From NCBI GenBank assembly GCA_031546985.1, contig JAVBJN010000022.1, positions 1 through 64,000 on the forward strand: a DNA stretch of 64,000 nucleotides. Reading direction: 5' to 3'. The notes below the pieces were generated by a model, which did not search any database, was not told the DNA's origin, and saw only the letters and a list, made by a program, of their open reading frames with translations. Every line of letters starts with the position of its first letter. Position 1 is the first letter of the stretch. Position numbers and translations under genes: made by a program. This document shows positions 8,221 through 15,110 of this stretch, in pieces. This DNA is from JAVBJN01 sp031546985. Its GTDB lineage: Bacteria > Bacteroidota > Bacteroidia > Chitinophagales > Chitinophagaceae.

Positions 8221-8745
8221 ATGAAGAAGATTTTAACATTAGCCGCAGCAGTCCTGATGACTGTAAACGTATTTGCCCAGTATGAGAATACTGCCGTTCA
8301 GGTAGGACAAAAAGCGCCTGAACTTGCCTTTAACACCCCCGAAGGCAAAACCATCAAACTTTCTGAGATCAATCAGAAACGTATTGTATTGATCGATTTC
8401 TGGGCCAGTTGGTGCGGTCCTTGCCGCCAGTCTAACCCCGGCCTGGTTAAAATGGTAGATGAGTACAGCAAGAAAAAGTATAAAACCGCTAAAAAAGGCT
8501 TTGCCGTACTTAGCGTATCGCTCGATAAAAACAAAGATGCCTGGGTTAAAGCCATTCAGGCCGATAAGCTGAGCTGGGAGTATCACATGAGCGACCTGCA
8601 AGGCTGGCAGTCTGCCGCCGCCGCTGCTTATGGCATTACTTACATCCCGCAATGCTTCCTGGTAGACGAAACCGGTAAGATCGTTGGTAAATATATGCGT
8701 GCCGAAGAAGCCGTAGGGGATTTGAATAAACTGGTAAAAGAGTAA
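8221..8745 (+). CDS. secreted TlpA-like thioredoxin
   Basis: The 174-residue protein has a signal peptide (residues 1-20, ending VFAQ) and an AhpC/TSA-TlpA fold with the redox motif WCGPC at residues 64-68 and a later cis-Pro region (ITYIPQCFLV). It should act outside the cytoplasmic membrane as a thiol reductase or respond to oxidised proteins. It sits 9 bp after murA, probably in the same transcript. The stop codon TAA is the first part of the putative -7 box of gmk. Confidence 0.85.
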   Translation: MKKILTLAAAVLMTVNVFAQYENTAVQVGQKAPELAFNTPEGKTIKLSEINQKRIVLIDFWASWCGPCRQSNPGLVKMVDEYSKKKYKTAKKGFAVLSVSLDKNKDAWVKAIQADKLSWEYHMSDLQGWQSAAAAAYGITYIPQCFLVDETGKIVGKYMRAEEAVGDLNKLVKE

Positions 8746-8750
8746 ATTTG
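8721..8750 (+). promoter_or_regulatory. promoter of gmk (TTTG-N18-TAAATTTG)
   Basis: A full Bacteroidota-type promoter: TTTG at 8721-8724, 18 bp, TAAATTTG at 8743-8750. It lies inside the end of the tlpA-like gene and uses its stop codon. The gmk ATG is only 5 bp beyond the box, so a transcript from here would be leaderless or nearly so. Confidence 0.6.
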
Positions 8751-8755
8751 CCTGC

Positions 8756-9331
8756 ATGAACAATGCATCAGGTAAAATTATCGTGATAACGGCCCCTTCC
8801 GGGTCGGGAAAAACTACCATAGTAAAGAAATTGCTGCAGGAGTTTCCGCTTCTGCAGTTTTCTATTTCTGCATGTACCCGTAATCCGCGCCCCAATGAGC
8901 TGCATGGCAAGGATTATTACTTCCTGTCCGAAGCAGAATTTAAAGGCCATATCGAGGCCGATAACTTCATTGAGTGGGAAATGGTTTATACCGGTAAATA
9001 CTACGGTACGCTGAAAGAAGAATTGCAGCGCATCTGGGATACCGGCCGTTACCCGCTGGTAGATATTGATGTGCAGGGCGCATTAAGCATTAAAGAAAAG
9101 TTTCCGGAGCAAACGCTTACCATCTTTATTAAAGCGCCTTCGCTCGAAGAGCTGGAACGCCGTTTGCAGAATAGGGGAACAGAAACCTCCGAAACCTTGC
9201 GCGAGCGGGTAGATAAAGCCATTCATGAGCTCACTTTTGCCGATCAGTTCGACAAAATTGTGGTAAACGATACGCTGGAGCACGCCGTAGAAGAGATTGA
9301 AGACCTGGTAATGGCTTTTGTTAAGGCTTAG
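8756..9331 (+). CDS. gmk: guanylate kinase
   Basis: Gmk phosphorylates GMP to GDP with ATP. The 191-residue protein has the P-loop APSGSGKTT (residues 13-21), the GMP-binding segment SACTRNPRPNE, the GKDYYF and FIEW signatures, and DIDVQGA. Length is normal for the family. The start is fixed by the P-loop spacing and by the putative promoter that ends 5 bp upstream. Function is essential nucleotide metabolism in the cytoplasm. Confidence 0.95.
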   Translation: MNNASGKIIVITAPSGSGKTTIVKKLLQEFPLLQFSISACTRNPRPNELHGKDYYFLSEAEFKGHIEADNFIEWEMVYTGKYYGTLKEELQRIWDTGRYPLVDIDVQGALSIKEKFPEQTLTIFIKAPSLEELERRLQNRGTETSETLRERVDKAIHELTFADQFDKIVVNDTLEHAVEEIEDLVMAFVKA

Positions 9332-9362
9332 TTTTGCAGATTGATATAGTTTGTTATTTTTG
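9329..9362 (+). promoter_or_regulatory. tandem promoter elements for the CNNM gene
   Basis: TTTG at 9333-9336, an 18-bp spacer and TATTTTTG at 9355-9362 form a complete promoter that ends 5 bp before the ATG at 9368, predicting a leaderless mRNA. A second -7-like octamer, TAGTTTTG at 9329-9336, overlaps the gmk stop codon and would give a longer leader. Confidence 0.55.
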
Positions 9363-9367
9363 TTTAT

Positions 9368-10636
9368 ATGGGTTCACTAATACTTTGCATTATTCTCTGT
9401 ATCATCCTCATTGGCTTTTTTGCCGGTGTGGAGATCGCTATTGTTTCGGTCAATAAGCTCAATATTGAGCTGAAGAAGAAACAAGGCAACATGTCGGGTC
9501 GCATCCTGAGCCGTTTCATGGAGAATCCTGCCGAGTTTATTGGCACCAGTCTCATCGGGGTTAATATTGTGCTGGTTATTTACGGCCTGCTCATGACCCA
9601 GCTTACCGAGCCTTACCTGGCCATGCTGCCGGCGCCGTTCAATTCAGAGTATGTAAAGCTTTTTATCGATACGCTTATTGCTACACTGATTATCCTTGTT
9701 TTTGGCGAGTTTTTCCCCAAAGCTATCTTCAGGGCCAAGGCCGAGACCATGCTGCTATTCTTTAGCGTGCCCATTAACCTGGTGTACAGCATTCTTTCGC
9801 CGGTAGCCAAACTGTTTGTAGCTATTGCCGAGTGGATACTTAAATACCTCTTTAACGTAAAGCTTACCGAAAATAAACCCATTTTTGGCCGTGCCGATCT
9901 GGAGCATTTTGTAAAACAAACTTCCAACGGGCACAGTTACGATAGCCAGGATCTGAATACCGAACTGTTCGAAAACGCGCTGTACCTCGTTAATGTAAAG
10001 ATCCGCGAGTGCCTCATTCCCCGTAATGAGATTGAAGCCATAGATATTAAATCCAGTGTGCTCGAAGCCCGTGAAAAGCTTATTAAAACCAAGCTGTCTA
10101 AACTGGTAGTGTACGACGATAATATTGATAACATTGTAGGGTACCTGCACCACCTCGATCTGCACAAGAACCCCAAAGTTATTCACGATGTACTGCACCC
10201 GATTGTGGTAGTACCCGAGACGATGAGCGCGGTAGACCTGATGAACAAGTTTACCAAAGAGCGTAAAAGCATAGCCTGGGTAATTGATGAGTTTGGCGGT
10301 ACCGCAGGCATTATTACGATGGAAGATGTGCTGGAAGAGATTTTTGGCGACATTAACGATGAGCACGATACCGAAGAATATGTGGAAAAACAACTGTCGG
10401 AAAACGAATTTATCTTCTCCGGCCGTCTCGAAGTAGATTACCTGAACGATAAATACGATTTTGGCATTCCTGCCGATGATGCGGAAACCCTGAGCGGCTA
10501 TATCGTAACCAACCACGAAACGATTCCTAAAATAAAAGAGCGCATCATTATCGACGACTTTGAATTTGATATTTTGCTCGTGACCGATACCCGCATCGAA
10601 ACCGTAAAAATGAAATTGCTTAACCTGAAGAAATAA
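9368..10636 (+). CDS. CNNM/CorC-HlyC family membrane protein (hemolysin-like)
   Basis: The 422-residue protein has an N-terminal DUF21/CNNM membrane domain (about residues 1-190, several hydrophobic segments starting SLILCIILCIILIGFF), then two CBS-type motifs (about 200-330, including IAWVIDEFGGTAGIITMEDVLEEI) and a C-terminal CorC/HlyC domain. Family members are divalent-cation (Mg2+) exporters or regulators, despite the historical hemolysin label. In gliding Bacteroidota the related GldE has the same architecture, but no other gld genes are near, so I keep the general name. Confidence 0.85.
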   Translation: MGSLILCIILCIILIGFFAGVEIAIVSVNKLNIELKKKQGNMSGRILSRFMENPAEFIGTSLIGVNIVLVIYGLLMTQLTEPYLAMLPAPFNSEYVKLFIDTLIATLIILVFGEFFPKAIFRAKAETMLLFFSVPINLVYSILSPVAKLFVAIAEWILKYLFNVKLTENKPIFGRADLEHFVKQTSNGHSYDSQDLNTELFENALYLVNVKIRECLIPRNEIEAIDIKSSVLEAREKLIKTKLSKLVVYDDNIDNIVGYLHHLDLHKNPKVIHDVLHPIVVVPETMSAVDLMNKFTKERKSIAWVIDEFGGTAGIITMEDVLEEIFGDINDEHDTEEYVEKQLSENEFIFSGRLEVDYLNDKYDFGIPADDAETLSGYIVTNHETIPKIKERIIIDDFEFDILLVTDTRIETVKMKLLNLKK

Positions 10637-10643
10637 ACCGAAT

Positions 10644-10667
10644 CCCTGGCAAAACCAGGGGTTTTTT
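10644..10667 (+). terminator. intrinsic terminator
   Basis: CCCTGG / CCAGGG stem with a short A-rich loop, followed by GTTTTTTG. It ends the transcript of the CNNM gene. Confidence 0.8.
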
Positions 10668-10732
10668 GTTATAAACCGGTTAAATACTCAATCCCATTTC
10701 CTTTAAGCGTTTTTAAATTCTATTTTTAAAAT

Positions 10733-11233
10733 ATGAAATTTTTAAAGTTTATATCGCTCTGCGCCATGCTATTGGTAGCCGCAGTTTACGTACAGGCTCA
10801 ACATGCCGATGATAAACCGCCGCCGCCCAAAATGCCGTCGTTTAAATTTTATGACCTGGATGGCAAAGCCTTTACCAATGCGGAACTGCCGGCCCAGCCG
10901 TACCTGTTGTTTTACTACAACAGTGAGTGCGACCATTGTGTGCTGGCTACCAACCAGCTTAAGCAGGTAATGCCTGTGCTGAAGCAAAAAAAGGTAAAAG
11001 TGCTCATGCTCTCTGCCGAGAATGAAGATAAGATAGCAGCTTACTACGGTACCATGGGCCTCAATGCCTTCGATAACCTCGAAATGCTGCGCGATAAAGA
11101 CCGCAACATGCACTTTATTTACGAGTTTCGTAATACACCGTACGTAATCCTGTATGGCGCCAACCAGCAGGTACTCAAATATTTTGAGAGTGGCAACATT
11201 GATGAGCCTACGCTTAAATCGGTATTGAAATAG
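10733..11233 (+). CDS. secreted thioredoxin-like protein with CDHC motif
   Basis: The 166-residue protein has a signal peptide (MKFLKFISLCAMLLVAAVYV then QAQ) and a thioredoxin-like core with an unusual redox pair CDHC at residues 66-69, then a predicted cis-Pro region (NTPYVILYG). A Pro-rich stretch (KPPPPKMP) follows the signal peptide. It should work in the periplasm or at the outer membrane as a thiol-disulfide protein; partner unknown. It is flanked by a terminator upstream and the kynurenine gene downstream, and its own promoter was not identified. Confidence 0.75.
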   Translation: MKFLKFISLCAMLLVAAVYVQAQHADDKPPPPKMPSFKFYDLDGKAFTNAELPAQPYLLFYYNSECDHCVLATNQLKQVMPVLKQKKVKVLMLSAENEDKIAAYYGTMGLNAFDNLEMLRDKDRNMHFIYEFRNTPYVILYGANQQVLKYFESGNIDEPTLKSVLK

Positions 11234-11273
11234 CTATATTTCTTTGTAAATTTAAAGCTGAAAAATACTGATC

Positions 11274-11801
11274 ATGCCCGTACAACGTCCCTTTAACCTG
11301 AAAAAATGGATCGAAGACAACCGCCATCTGCTGAAACCTCCGGTAGGTAACCAGTGTGTGTATAAAGAGGCCGGTGATTTTATTGTTATGGTAGTGGGTG
11401 GCCCCAACAGCCGTAAAGATTTTCACTACAACGAAAGTGAAGAACTCTTTTACCAGCTCGAAGGCGATGTGGTAGTTAGGATTGTAGAAGACGGTAAAGT
11501 GGTAGATATTGAGATCAAAGAAGGCGACATGTTCCTGCTGCCGGGCAAAACACCCCACAGCCCGCAACGTGGCGCCAACACCGTAGGTCTGGTGATCGAG
11601 AAAGTACGCCAGGGTAAGGAAATAGATGGTTTTCTGTGGTTTTGCGAAAACTGTGGCAACAAATTGTACGAAGAGTACATGGAGCTTACCGATATTGTAA
11701 CCCAGCTGCCACCCGTGATGGAGCGTTTTTACAAAAACGACGAACACCGCACCTGCAAAAGCTGTGGTACCGTAATGGAAGCGCCTAAGCCCAAAGCATA
11801 A
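11274..11801 (+). CDS. nbaC: 3-hydroxyanthranilate 3,4-dioxygenase
   Basis: This Fe(II) cupin opens the ring of 3-hydroxyanthranilate to 2-amino-3-carboxymuconate-6-semialdehyde (ACMS) in tryptophan/kynurenine breakdown. The 175-residue length fits the short bacterial form. Iron ligands H51, E57 and H95 and substrate residues R47 and R99 are all present at the positions known from the Cupriavidus enzyme. The C-terminal rubredoxin-like zinc/iron site is intact: C124xxC127 and C161xxC164. The next gene downstream encodes ACMS decarboxylase, the following step. Confidence 0.95.
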   Translation: MPVQRPFNLKKWIEDNRHLLKPPVGNQCVYKEAGDFIVMVVGGPNSRKDFHYNESEELFYQLEGDVVVRIVEDGKVVDIEIKEGDMFLLPGKTPHSPQRGANTVGLVIEKVRQGKEIDGFLWFCENCGNKLYEEYMELTDIVTQLPPVMERFYKNDEHRTCKSCGTVMEAPKPKA

Positions 11802-11825
11802 GAAAATACGATCAAGATATACAGG

Positions 11826-11857
11826 CCGTCCCCACACTACAGTAGGGACGGTTTTTT
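11826..11857 (+). terminator. intrinsic terminator after nbaC
   Basis: CCGTCCC / GGGACGG stem with a 12-nt loop and a TTTTTT run. It separates nbaC from the ACMSD gene, which therefore probably has its own start of transcription or depends on read-through. Confidence 0.8.
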
Positions 11858-11979
11858 ATTAAGACCTGGCCTGTCCCGCATCAGCAATGTAAAAAATAGA
11901 AACAGAATCGCTTACATTGAATATCCTTTAATGAGATGGCGCTCTCGTACCTCGGCAGCATGACATCTCCATTTACTGG

Positions 11980-12074
11980 TCATCCTGCACCATCGACGGA
12001 GGAGATGGAAGCAGGATCTCTTACGCTGAATCCCCCTCTGTTTCATCCTGCCGATGCCAGGAGAGCAGGATCTC
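11980..12074. repeat. pair of REP-like hairpins in a 320-bp gap
   Basis: The gene-free stretch 11858-12177 holds two copies of a hairpin with identical arms ATCCTGC / GCAGGAT: arms at 11982-11988 and 12011-12017, and at 12045-12051 and 12065-12071. Both are flanked by TC before and CTC after; the loops differ (22 and 13 nt), and the first has an inner CATC/GATG pairing. Shared arms with variable loops are typical of dispersed REP-type palindromes. A third terminator-like half (CTGGGACGGCTTTTTT, ending about 12128) follows before the next gene. I see no ORF in this gap. Confidence 0.6.
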
Positions 12075-12177
12075 AATTGCGAAATGTTATTGTCGCCCAT
12101 GCAATTGCCCCTCCTGGGACGGCTTTTTTATTGGCGCGCTTATTTGTTAACTTGCGGCATCGTAAAACGGAGTCTAC

Positions 12178-13176
12178 ATGTCATTTAAGAAAATAGATAT
12201 TCACACGCATATCATGCCCGAGCATATTCCCAACTGGTTTAAAAAGTTTGGATATGGCGAGTTTATACACCTGGAGCACCACAAGCCTTGCTGTGCCCGC
12301 ATGATTAAGGGCGATAAAGTGTTTCGCGAGGTAGAGCACAACTGCTGGGACCCTGCGCCCAGGCTTAAGGAAATGGATATGACCGAAGTAGGCATCCAGG
12401 TGCTTTCTACCATCCCGGTTTTGTTTAACTACTGGGCCAAGCCGGAGCATGGGCTGGAAACCTCCCGTTTCTTCAACGACCACATCGCTTCGTGCGTAGA
12501 CCAGCACCCCGACCGTTTTATTGGTATTGGTACGGTGCCGTTGCAGGATATAGACCTTTCTATCCGCGAAATGGAGCGTTGTGTAAAAGAATTGAAAATG
12601 CCGGGCCTGGAGCTGGGTTCTAATATTAATAACGTAAACCTGAGCGATCCCCGCTTTTTGCCTTTCTGGGAAGCTGCCGAAGAGCTGGGTTGTTCCATTT
12701 TTGTACACCCCTGGGAGATGATGGGCGAGAACGATATGCAAAAATACTGGCTGCCCTGGCTGGTAGGTATGCCTGCCGAAACCTCCCGTGCCATTTGCTC
12801 CATGATCTTTGGTGGCGTGTTCGAAAAGTTCCCTAAACTGAAAGTCGCGTTTGCACATGGCGGCGGCTCTTTCCCGCTTACCATAGGCCGTATTGAGCAT
12901 GGGTACAATGTGCGTCCCGATCTTTGTGCGGTAGACAATAGCGTGAATCCCCGCGACTACATTGGGAAGTTCTGGATAGACAGTTTGATCCACGACGAAA
13001 AAGCCATGCATTTCCTGGTAGATGTAATGGGCGAGGATAAGATCTGCTGCGGTAGCGATTATCCCTTCCCGCTGGGCGAGCACCACCCGGGTAAGCTTAT
13101 AGAAAGCATGCCATTCGCAGAAGAACTGAAAGCCAAATTGTTATACGAAAACGCCATGAACTGGCTGGGTCGTTAA
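12178..13176 (+). CDS. nbaD: 2-amino-3-carboxymuconate-6-semialdehyde decarboxylase
   Basis: ACMSD removes CO2 from ACMS to give 2-aminomuconate semialdehyde, diverting the kynurenine pathway from quinolinate/NAD towards full breakdown. The 332-residue amidohydrolase has metal ligands H9 and H11 (DIHTH), H177 (FVHPWEM) and D294 (CGSDYPFP), plus catalytic H228 (FAHGGGS); these numbers match the Pseudomonas enzyme exactly. It lies 376 bp downstream of 3-hydroxyanthranilate dioxygenase, whose product is its substrate. Later enzymes of the route (dehydrogenase, deaminase) and kynureninase are not in the window. Confidence 0.93.
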   Translation: MSFKKIDIHTHIMPEHIPNWFKKFGYGEFIHLEHHKPCCARMIKGDKVFREVEHNCWDPAPRLKEMDMTEVGIQVLSTIPVLFNYWAKPEHGLETSRFFNDHIASCVDQHPDRFIGIGTVPLQDIDLSIREMERCVKELKMPGLELGSNINNVNLSDPRFLPFWEAAEELGCSIFVHPWEMMGENDMQKYWLPWLVGMPAETSRAICSMIFGGVFEKFPKLKVAFAHGGGSFPLTIGRIEHGYNVRPDLCAVDNSVNPRDYIGKFWIDSLIHDEKAMHFLVDVMGEDKICCGSDYPFPLGEHHPGKLIESMPFAEELKAKLLYENAMNWLGR

Positions 13177-13196
13177 TAAAAAGTAATAGATCAGGT

Positions 13197-13230
13197 AAAG
13201 CCGGAGTTGCGTACTCCGGCTTTGTTTTTT
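13197..13230 (+). terminator. intrinsic terminator after ACMSD gene
   Basis: Ten-base-pair stem AAAGCCGGAG / CTCCGGCTTT with a short loop, followed by GTTTTTT. Confidence 0.9.
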
Positions 13231-13305
13231 ACCTCTGGCGGCTACCGGTAAACTTAAAAGGTCGTTAAAGCCTTGGTAACCGGGGTACATTTCGTTTCAA
13301 TCGTG

Positions 13306-13313
13306 TACCTTTG
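13306..13313 (+). promoter_or_regulatory. -7 promoter element TACCTTTG for tatC
   Basis: Fits TAnnTTTG and lies 29 bp upstream of the GTG start of tatC, just after a strong terminator. No exact -33 TTTG was found. Confidence 0.5.
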
Positions 13314-13342
13314 CCCCGTTTTCATTAAAAAAATTAACACAG

Positions 13343-14197
13343 GTGGCGCTATTCAGCTTTTTTGACCGGAATCCAGATAACGATAAAGCCGAGATGTCCT
13401 TTATGGATCACCTGGAAGCGTTGCGCTGGCATGTGGTAAGGGCTTTAATTGCCGTTATGATCGCCGGGATTATTGCATTTGCCAATATCAACTACATTTT
13501 CGATCATATTGTGCTGGGGCCAACCAACAACGATTTTATCTCGTACCGTGCCCTGTGCTGGTTGGGCGATAAGCTGCATACCCCCGCGCTCTGCCTCGAT
13601 AAGATTAATCTCCAGTTTCAGAATACCGTATTGTCCGGGCAGTTTATGATGAGTATTACCTCATCGTTTGTGTTCGGTTTTATTATTGCTTTTCCATATG
13701 TGTTTTGGGAGTTCTGGCGTTTTATAAGTCCGGCCCTGTCCGACAAGGAACGCAAATTTACCCGTGGGGTAGTGTTCTGGGCCTCTTTATTGTTTTTTAT
13801 AGGTGTAGGGTTTGGCTATCTCCTGCTGGCGCCCTATACGGTTAACTTTTTTGCCTCTTACAGCATCAGCGAAAGGTTTCAGAACATCATTACGATGGAG
13901 AACTATCTCGATACGGTGATAGACCTGGTATTGGGTGCCGGCGTGGTGTTTGAGCTGCCGGTGGTGGTGTTTTTCCTGTCTAAAGCAGGCATTCTTACCC
14001 CCAAATACATGCAGACTTACCGCAAGTTTGCCTGGGTTATTATCCTGTTTATCGCAGCTATTATTACTCCGCCCGATATGTTCAGTATGATCTTTGTGTC
14101 TATACCATTGCTGATCCTTTACGAAATAAGCATTGTACTGAGCGGCCGCATCCTCAAGGAAAAACAAAATGCAGCCAAAGAATTCTGGGATAACTAA
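13343..14197 (+). CDS. tatC: Sec-independent protein translocase TatC
   Basis: TatC is the receptor of the twin-arginine system, which exports folded proteins. The 284-residue protein has the family hallmark MSFMDHLEALRWH near the N-terminus and about six membrane segments (starting VVRALIAVMIAGIIAF; FVFGFIIAFPYVFWEFWRF; the last pair near residues 215-265). The start is GTG at 13343 (MALFSFF); the next ATG lies at the conserved SFMDHLE motif and would cut into it. TatA/TatB are not adjacent. The stop codon TAA overlaps the rpiB promoter. Confidence 0.93.
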   Translation: MALFSFFDRNPDNDKAEMSFMDHLEALRWHVVRALIAVMIAGIIAFANINYIFDHIVLGPTNNDFISYRALCWLGDKLHTPALCLDKINLQFQNTVLSGQFMMSITSSFVFGFIIAFPYVFWEFWRFISPALSDKERKFTRGVVFWASLLFFIGVGFGYLLLAPYTVNFFASYSISERFQNIITMENYLDTVIDLVLGAGVVFELPVVVFFLSKAGILTPKYMQTYRKFAWVIILFIAAIITPPDMFSMIFVSIPLLILYEISIVLSGRILKEKQNAAKEFWDN

Positions 14198-14202
14198 TTT
14201 TG
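14195..14202 (+). promoter_or_regulatory. -7 promoter element TAATTTTG for rpiB
   Basis: Fits TAnnTTTG; its first three bases are the tatC stop codon. It lies 22 bp upstream of the rpiB ATG. Confidence 0.5.
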
Positions 14203-14224
14203 TGCATCAAACTAAATATTGATT

Positions 14225-14677
14225 ATGAGTCTCACTTTTGATTTGTCTAAGCCCATCGTTGTAGGTTGCGATCATGCCGGCTTTGAGTATAAAGAACGTG
14301 TGAAGCAGTACCTGGTATCGAAAGGTTTTACTGTAGAAGATAAGGGTACACATAGCAAGGATTCGGTAGACTATCCCGATTTTGCACATCCGCTGGCTAC
14401 TATGGTAGAGAATGGTGATGCGGCTTTCGGAATTCTCATTTGCGGTAGCGCCAATGGTGTGGCCATTACTGCCAACAAACACCAGGGGGTGCGTGCAGCA
14501 TTGTGCTGGATGCCCGAAATTGCAAGCCTGGCCCGCCAGCATAACAATGCCAATGTGATAGCACTGCCTGCCCGTTTTGTAGCATACGAACTGGCCGAGC
14601 AAATGGTAGACCTGTTTATGAACACTGCTTTTGAAGGTGGCCGCCATGCCAACCGGGTAGATAAGATTAGTTGCTAG
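14225..14677 (+). CDS. rpiB: ribose-5-phosphate isomerase B
   Basis: RpiB interconverts ribose-5-P and ribulose-5-P in the pentose phosphate pathway. I start at the ATG at 14225 (MSLTFDL), 150 residues; an upstream TTG adds two residues only. Family marks are VGCDHAGFEYK (about 13-23), the catalytic Cys at position 73 (LICGSANG, where most RpiB have CGTGIG), and ANKHQGVRAALC. The SANG variant of the anion-binding loop is a small departure from the consensus. A strong terminator follows 23 bp after the stop. Confidence 0.92.
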   Translation: MSLTFDLSKPIVVGCDHAGFEYKERVKQYLVSKGFTVEDKGTHSKDSVDYPDFAHPLATMVENGDAAFGILICGSANGVAITANKHQGVRAALCWMPEIASLARQHNNANVIALPARFVAYELAEQMVDLFMNTAFEGGRHANRVDKISC

Positions 14678-14700
14678 GCTGTAAAACCAGCTTTATATAA

Positions 14701-14741
14701 AGATAAGAGCGCTCCTTACCGGGGGGCGCTCTTATCTTTTT
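14701..14741 (+). terminator. strong terminator after rpiB
   Basis: Twelve-base-pair perfect stem AGATAAGAGCGC / GCGCTCTTATCT with a GC-rich loop, then TTTTT. The A/T flanks make it potentially bidirectional. Confidence 0.9.
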
Positions 14742-15053
14742 GGCCTGGTGGGGATTAAACTGTTCCGTTCTTGAGGCCCTGCAGCTTCGCACATAATCTC
14801 AGAATGTTGCGAATAATAATCGTTTTTAGGCACTAAATAAACCGCACTTTTTCGTTTGATCAGTGATCGTACATTGCATTCAGCATTCAAAGCAACGCTT
14901 AATGCGCTTCTTTGAAAATATGTTTATCAAACAATCTATGTGCTATTAGTCAAGAGTTGGGATCTCTGGTTAAGCACTAAAAGGCTTGCATTCTTGCGAG
15001 CCTTTTTGCATTTATCGTATCATCAGTTTAAGCAGAAAAATATCGTGAGCAAC
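14742..15053. other. gene-free stretch with tRNA-like remnant and small hairpin
   Basis: No ORF is supported between the rpiB terminator and the hutU terminator. From 14897 to 14976 the sequence can pair as a tRNA acceptor (GCTTAAT with GTTAAGC), with a T-arm-like AGAGTTGGGATCTCT and an ACTA end, but it lacks a D-arm and a 7-nt anticodon loop. A terminator-like hairpin (AAGGCTTGC / GCGAGCCTT plus TTTTT, 14979-15007) follows directly. This could be a decayed tRNA gene with its terminator, or coincidence. Confidence 0.3.
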
Positions 15054-15087
15054 AAAAAGGGCTTCATCAACCGATGAAGCCCTTTTT
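15054..15087 (-). terminator. bidirectional terminator downstream of hutU
   Basis: Perfect 13-15-bp stem (AAAAAGGGCTTCATC / GATGAAGCCCTTTTT) with a 4-nt loop. On the minus strand it follows the hutU stop by 23 bp and is followed by TTTTTGTT. Confidence 0.9.
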
Positions 15088-15110
15088 GTATTATAAAGTT
15101 CTAAGCAATA

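Noticed and set aside
9368..10636. Naming the CNNM protein GldE
   Set aside because: The architecture fits, but no gliding genes are adjacent and the two groups cannot be separated by eye.
12181..13086. Minus-strand open frame of 301 codons
   Set aside because: Shadow of the ACMSD gene, which has all five metal/catalytic residues.
14897..14976. Functional tRNA gene
   Set aside because: Only acceptor and T-arm-like pairings are seen; D-arm, anticodon loop and conserved bases are missing, so it is kept only as a possible remnant.
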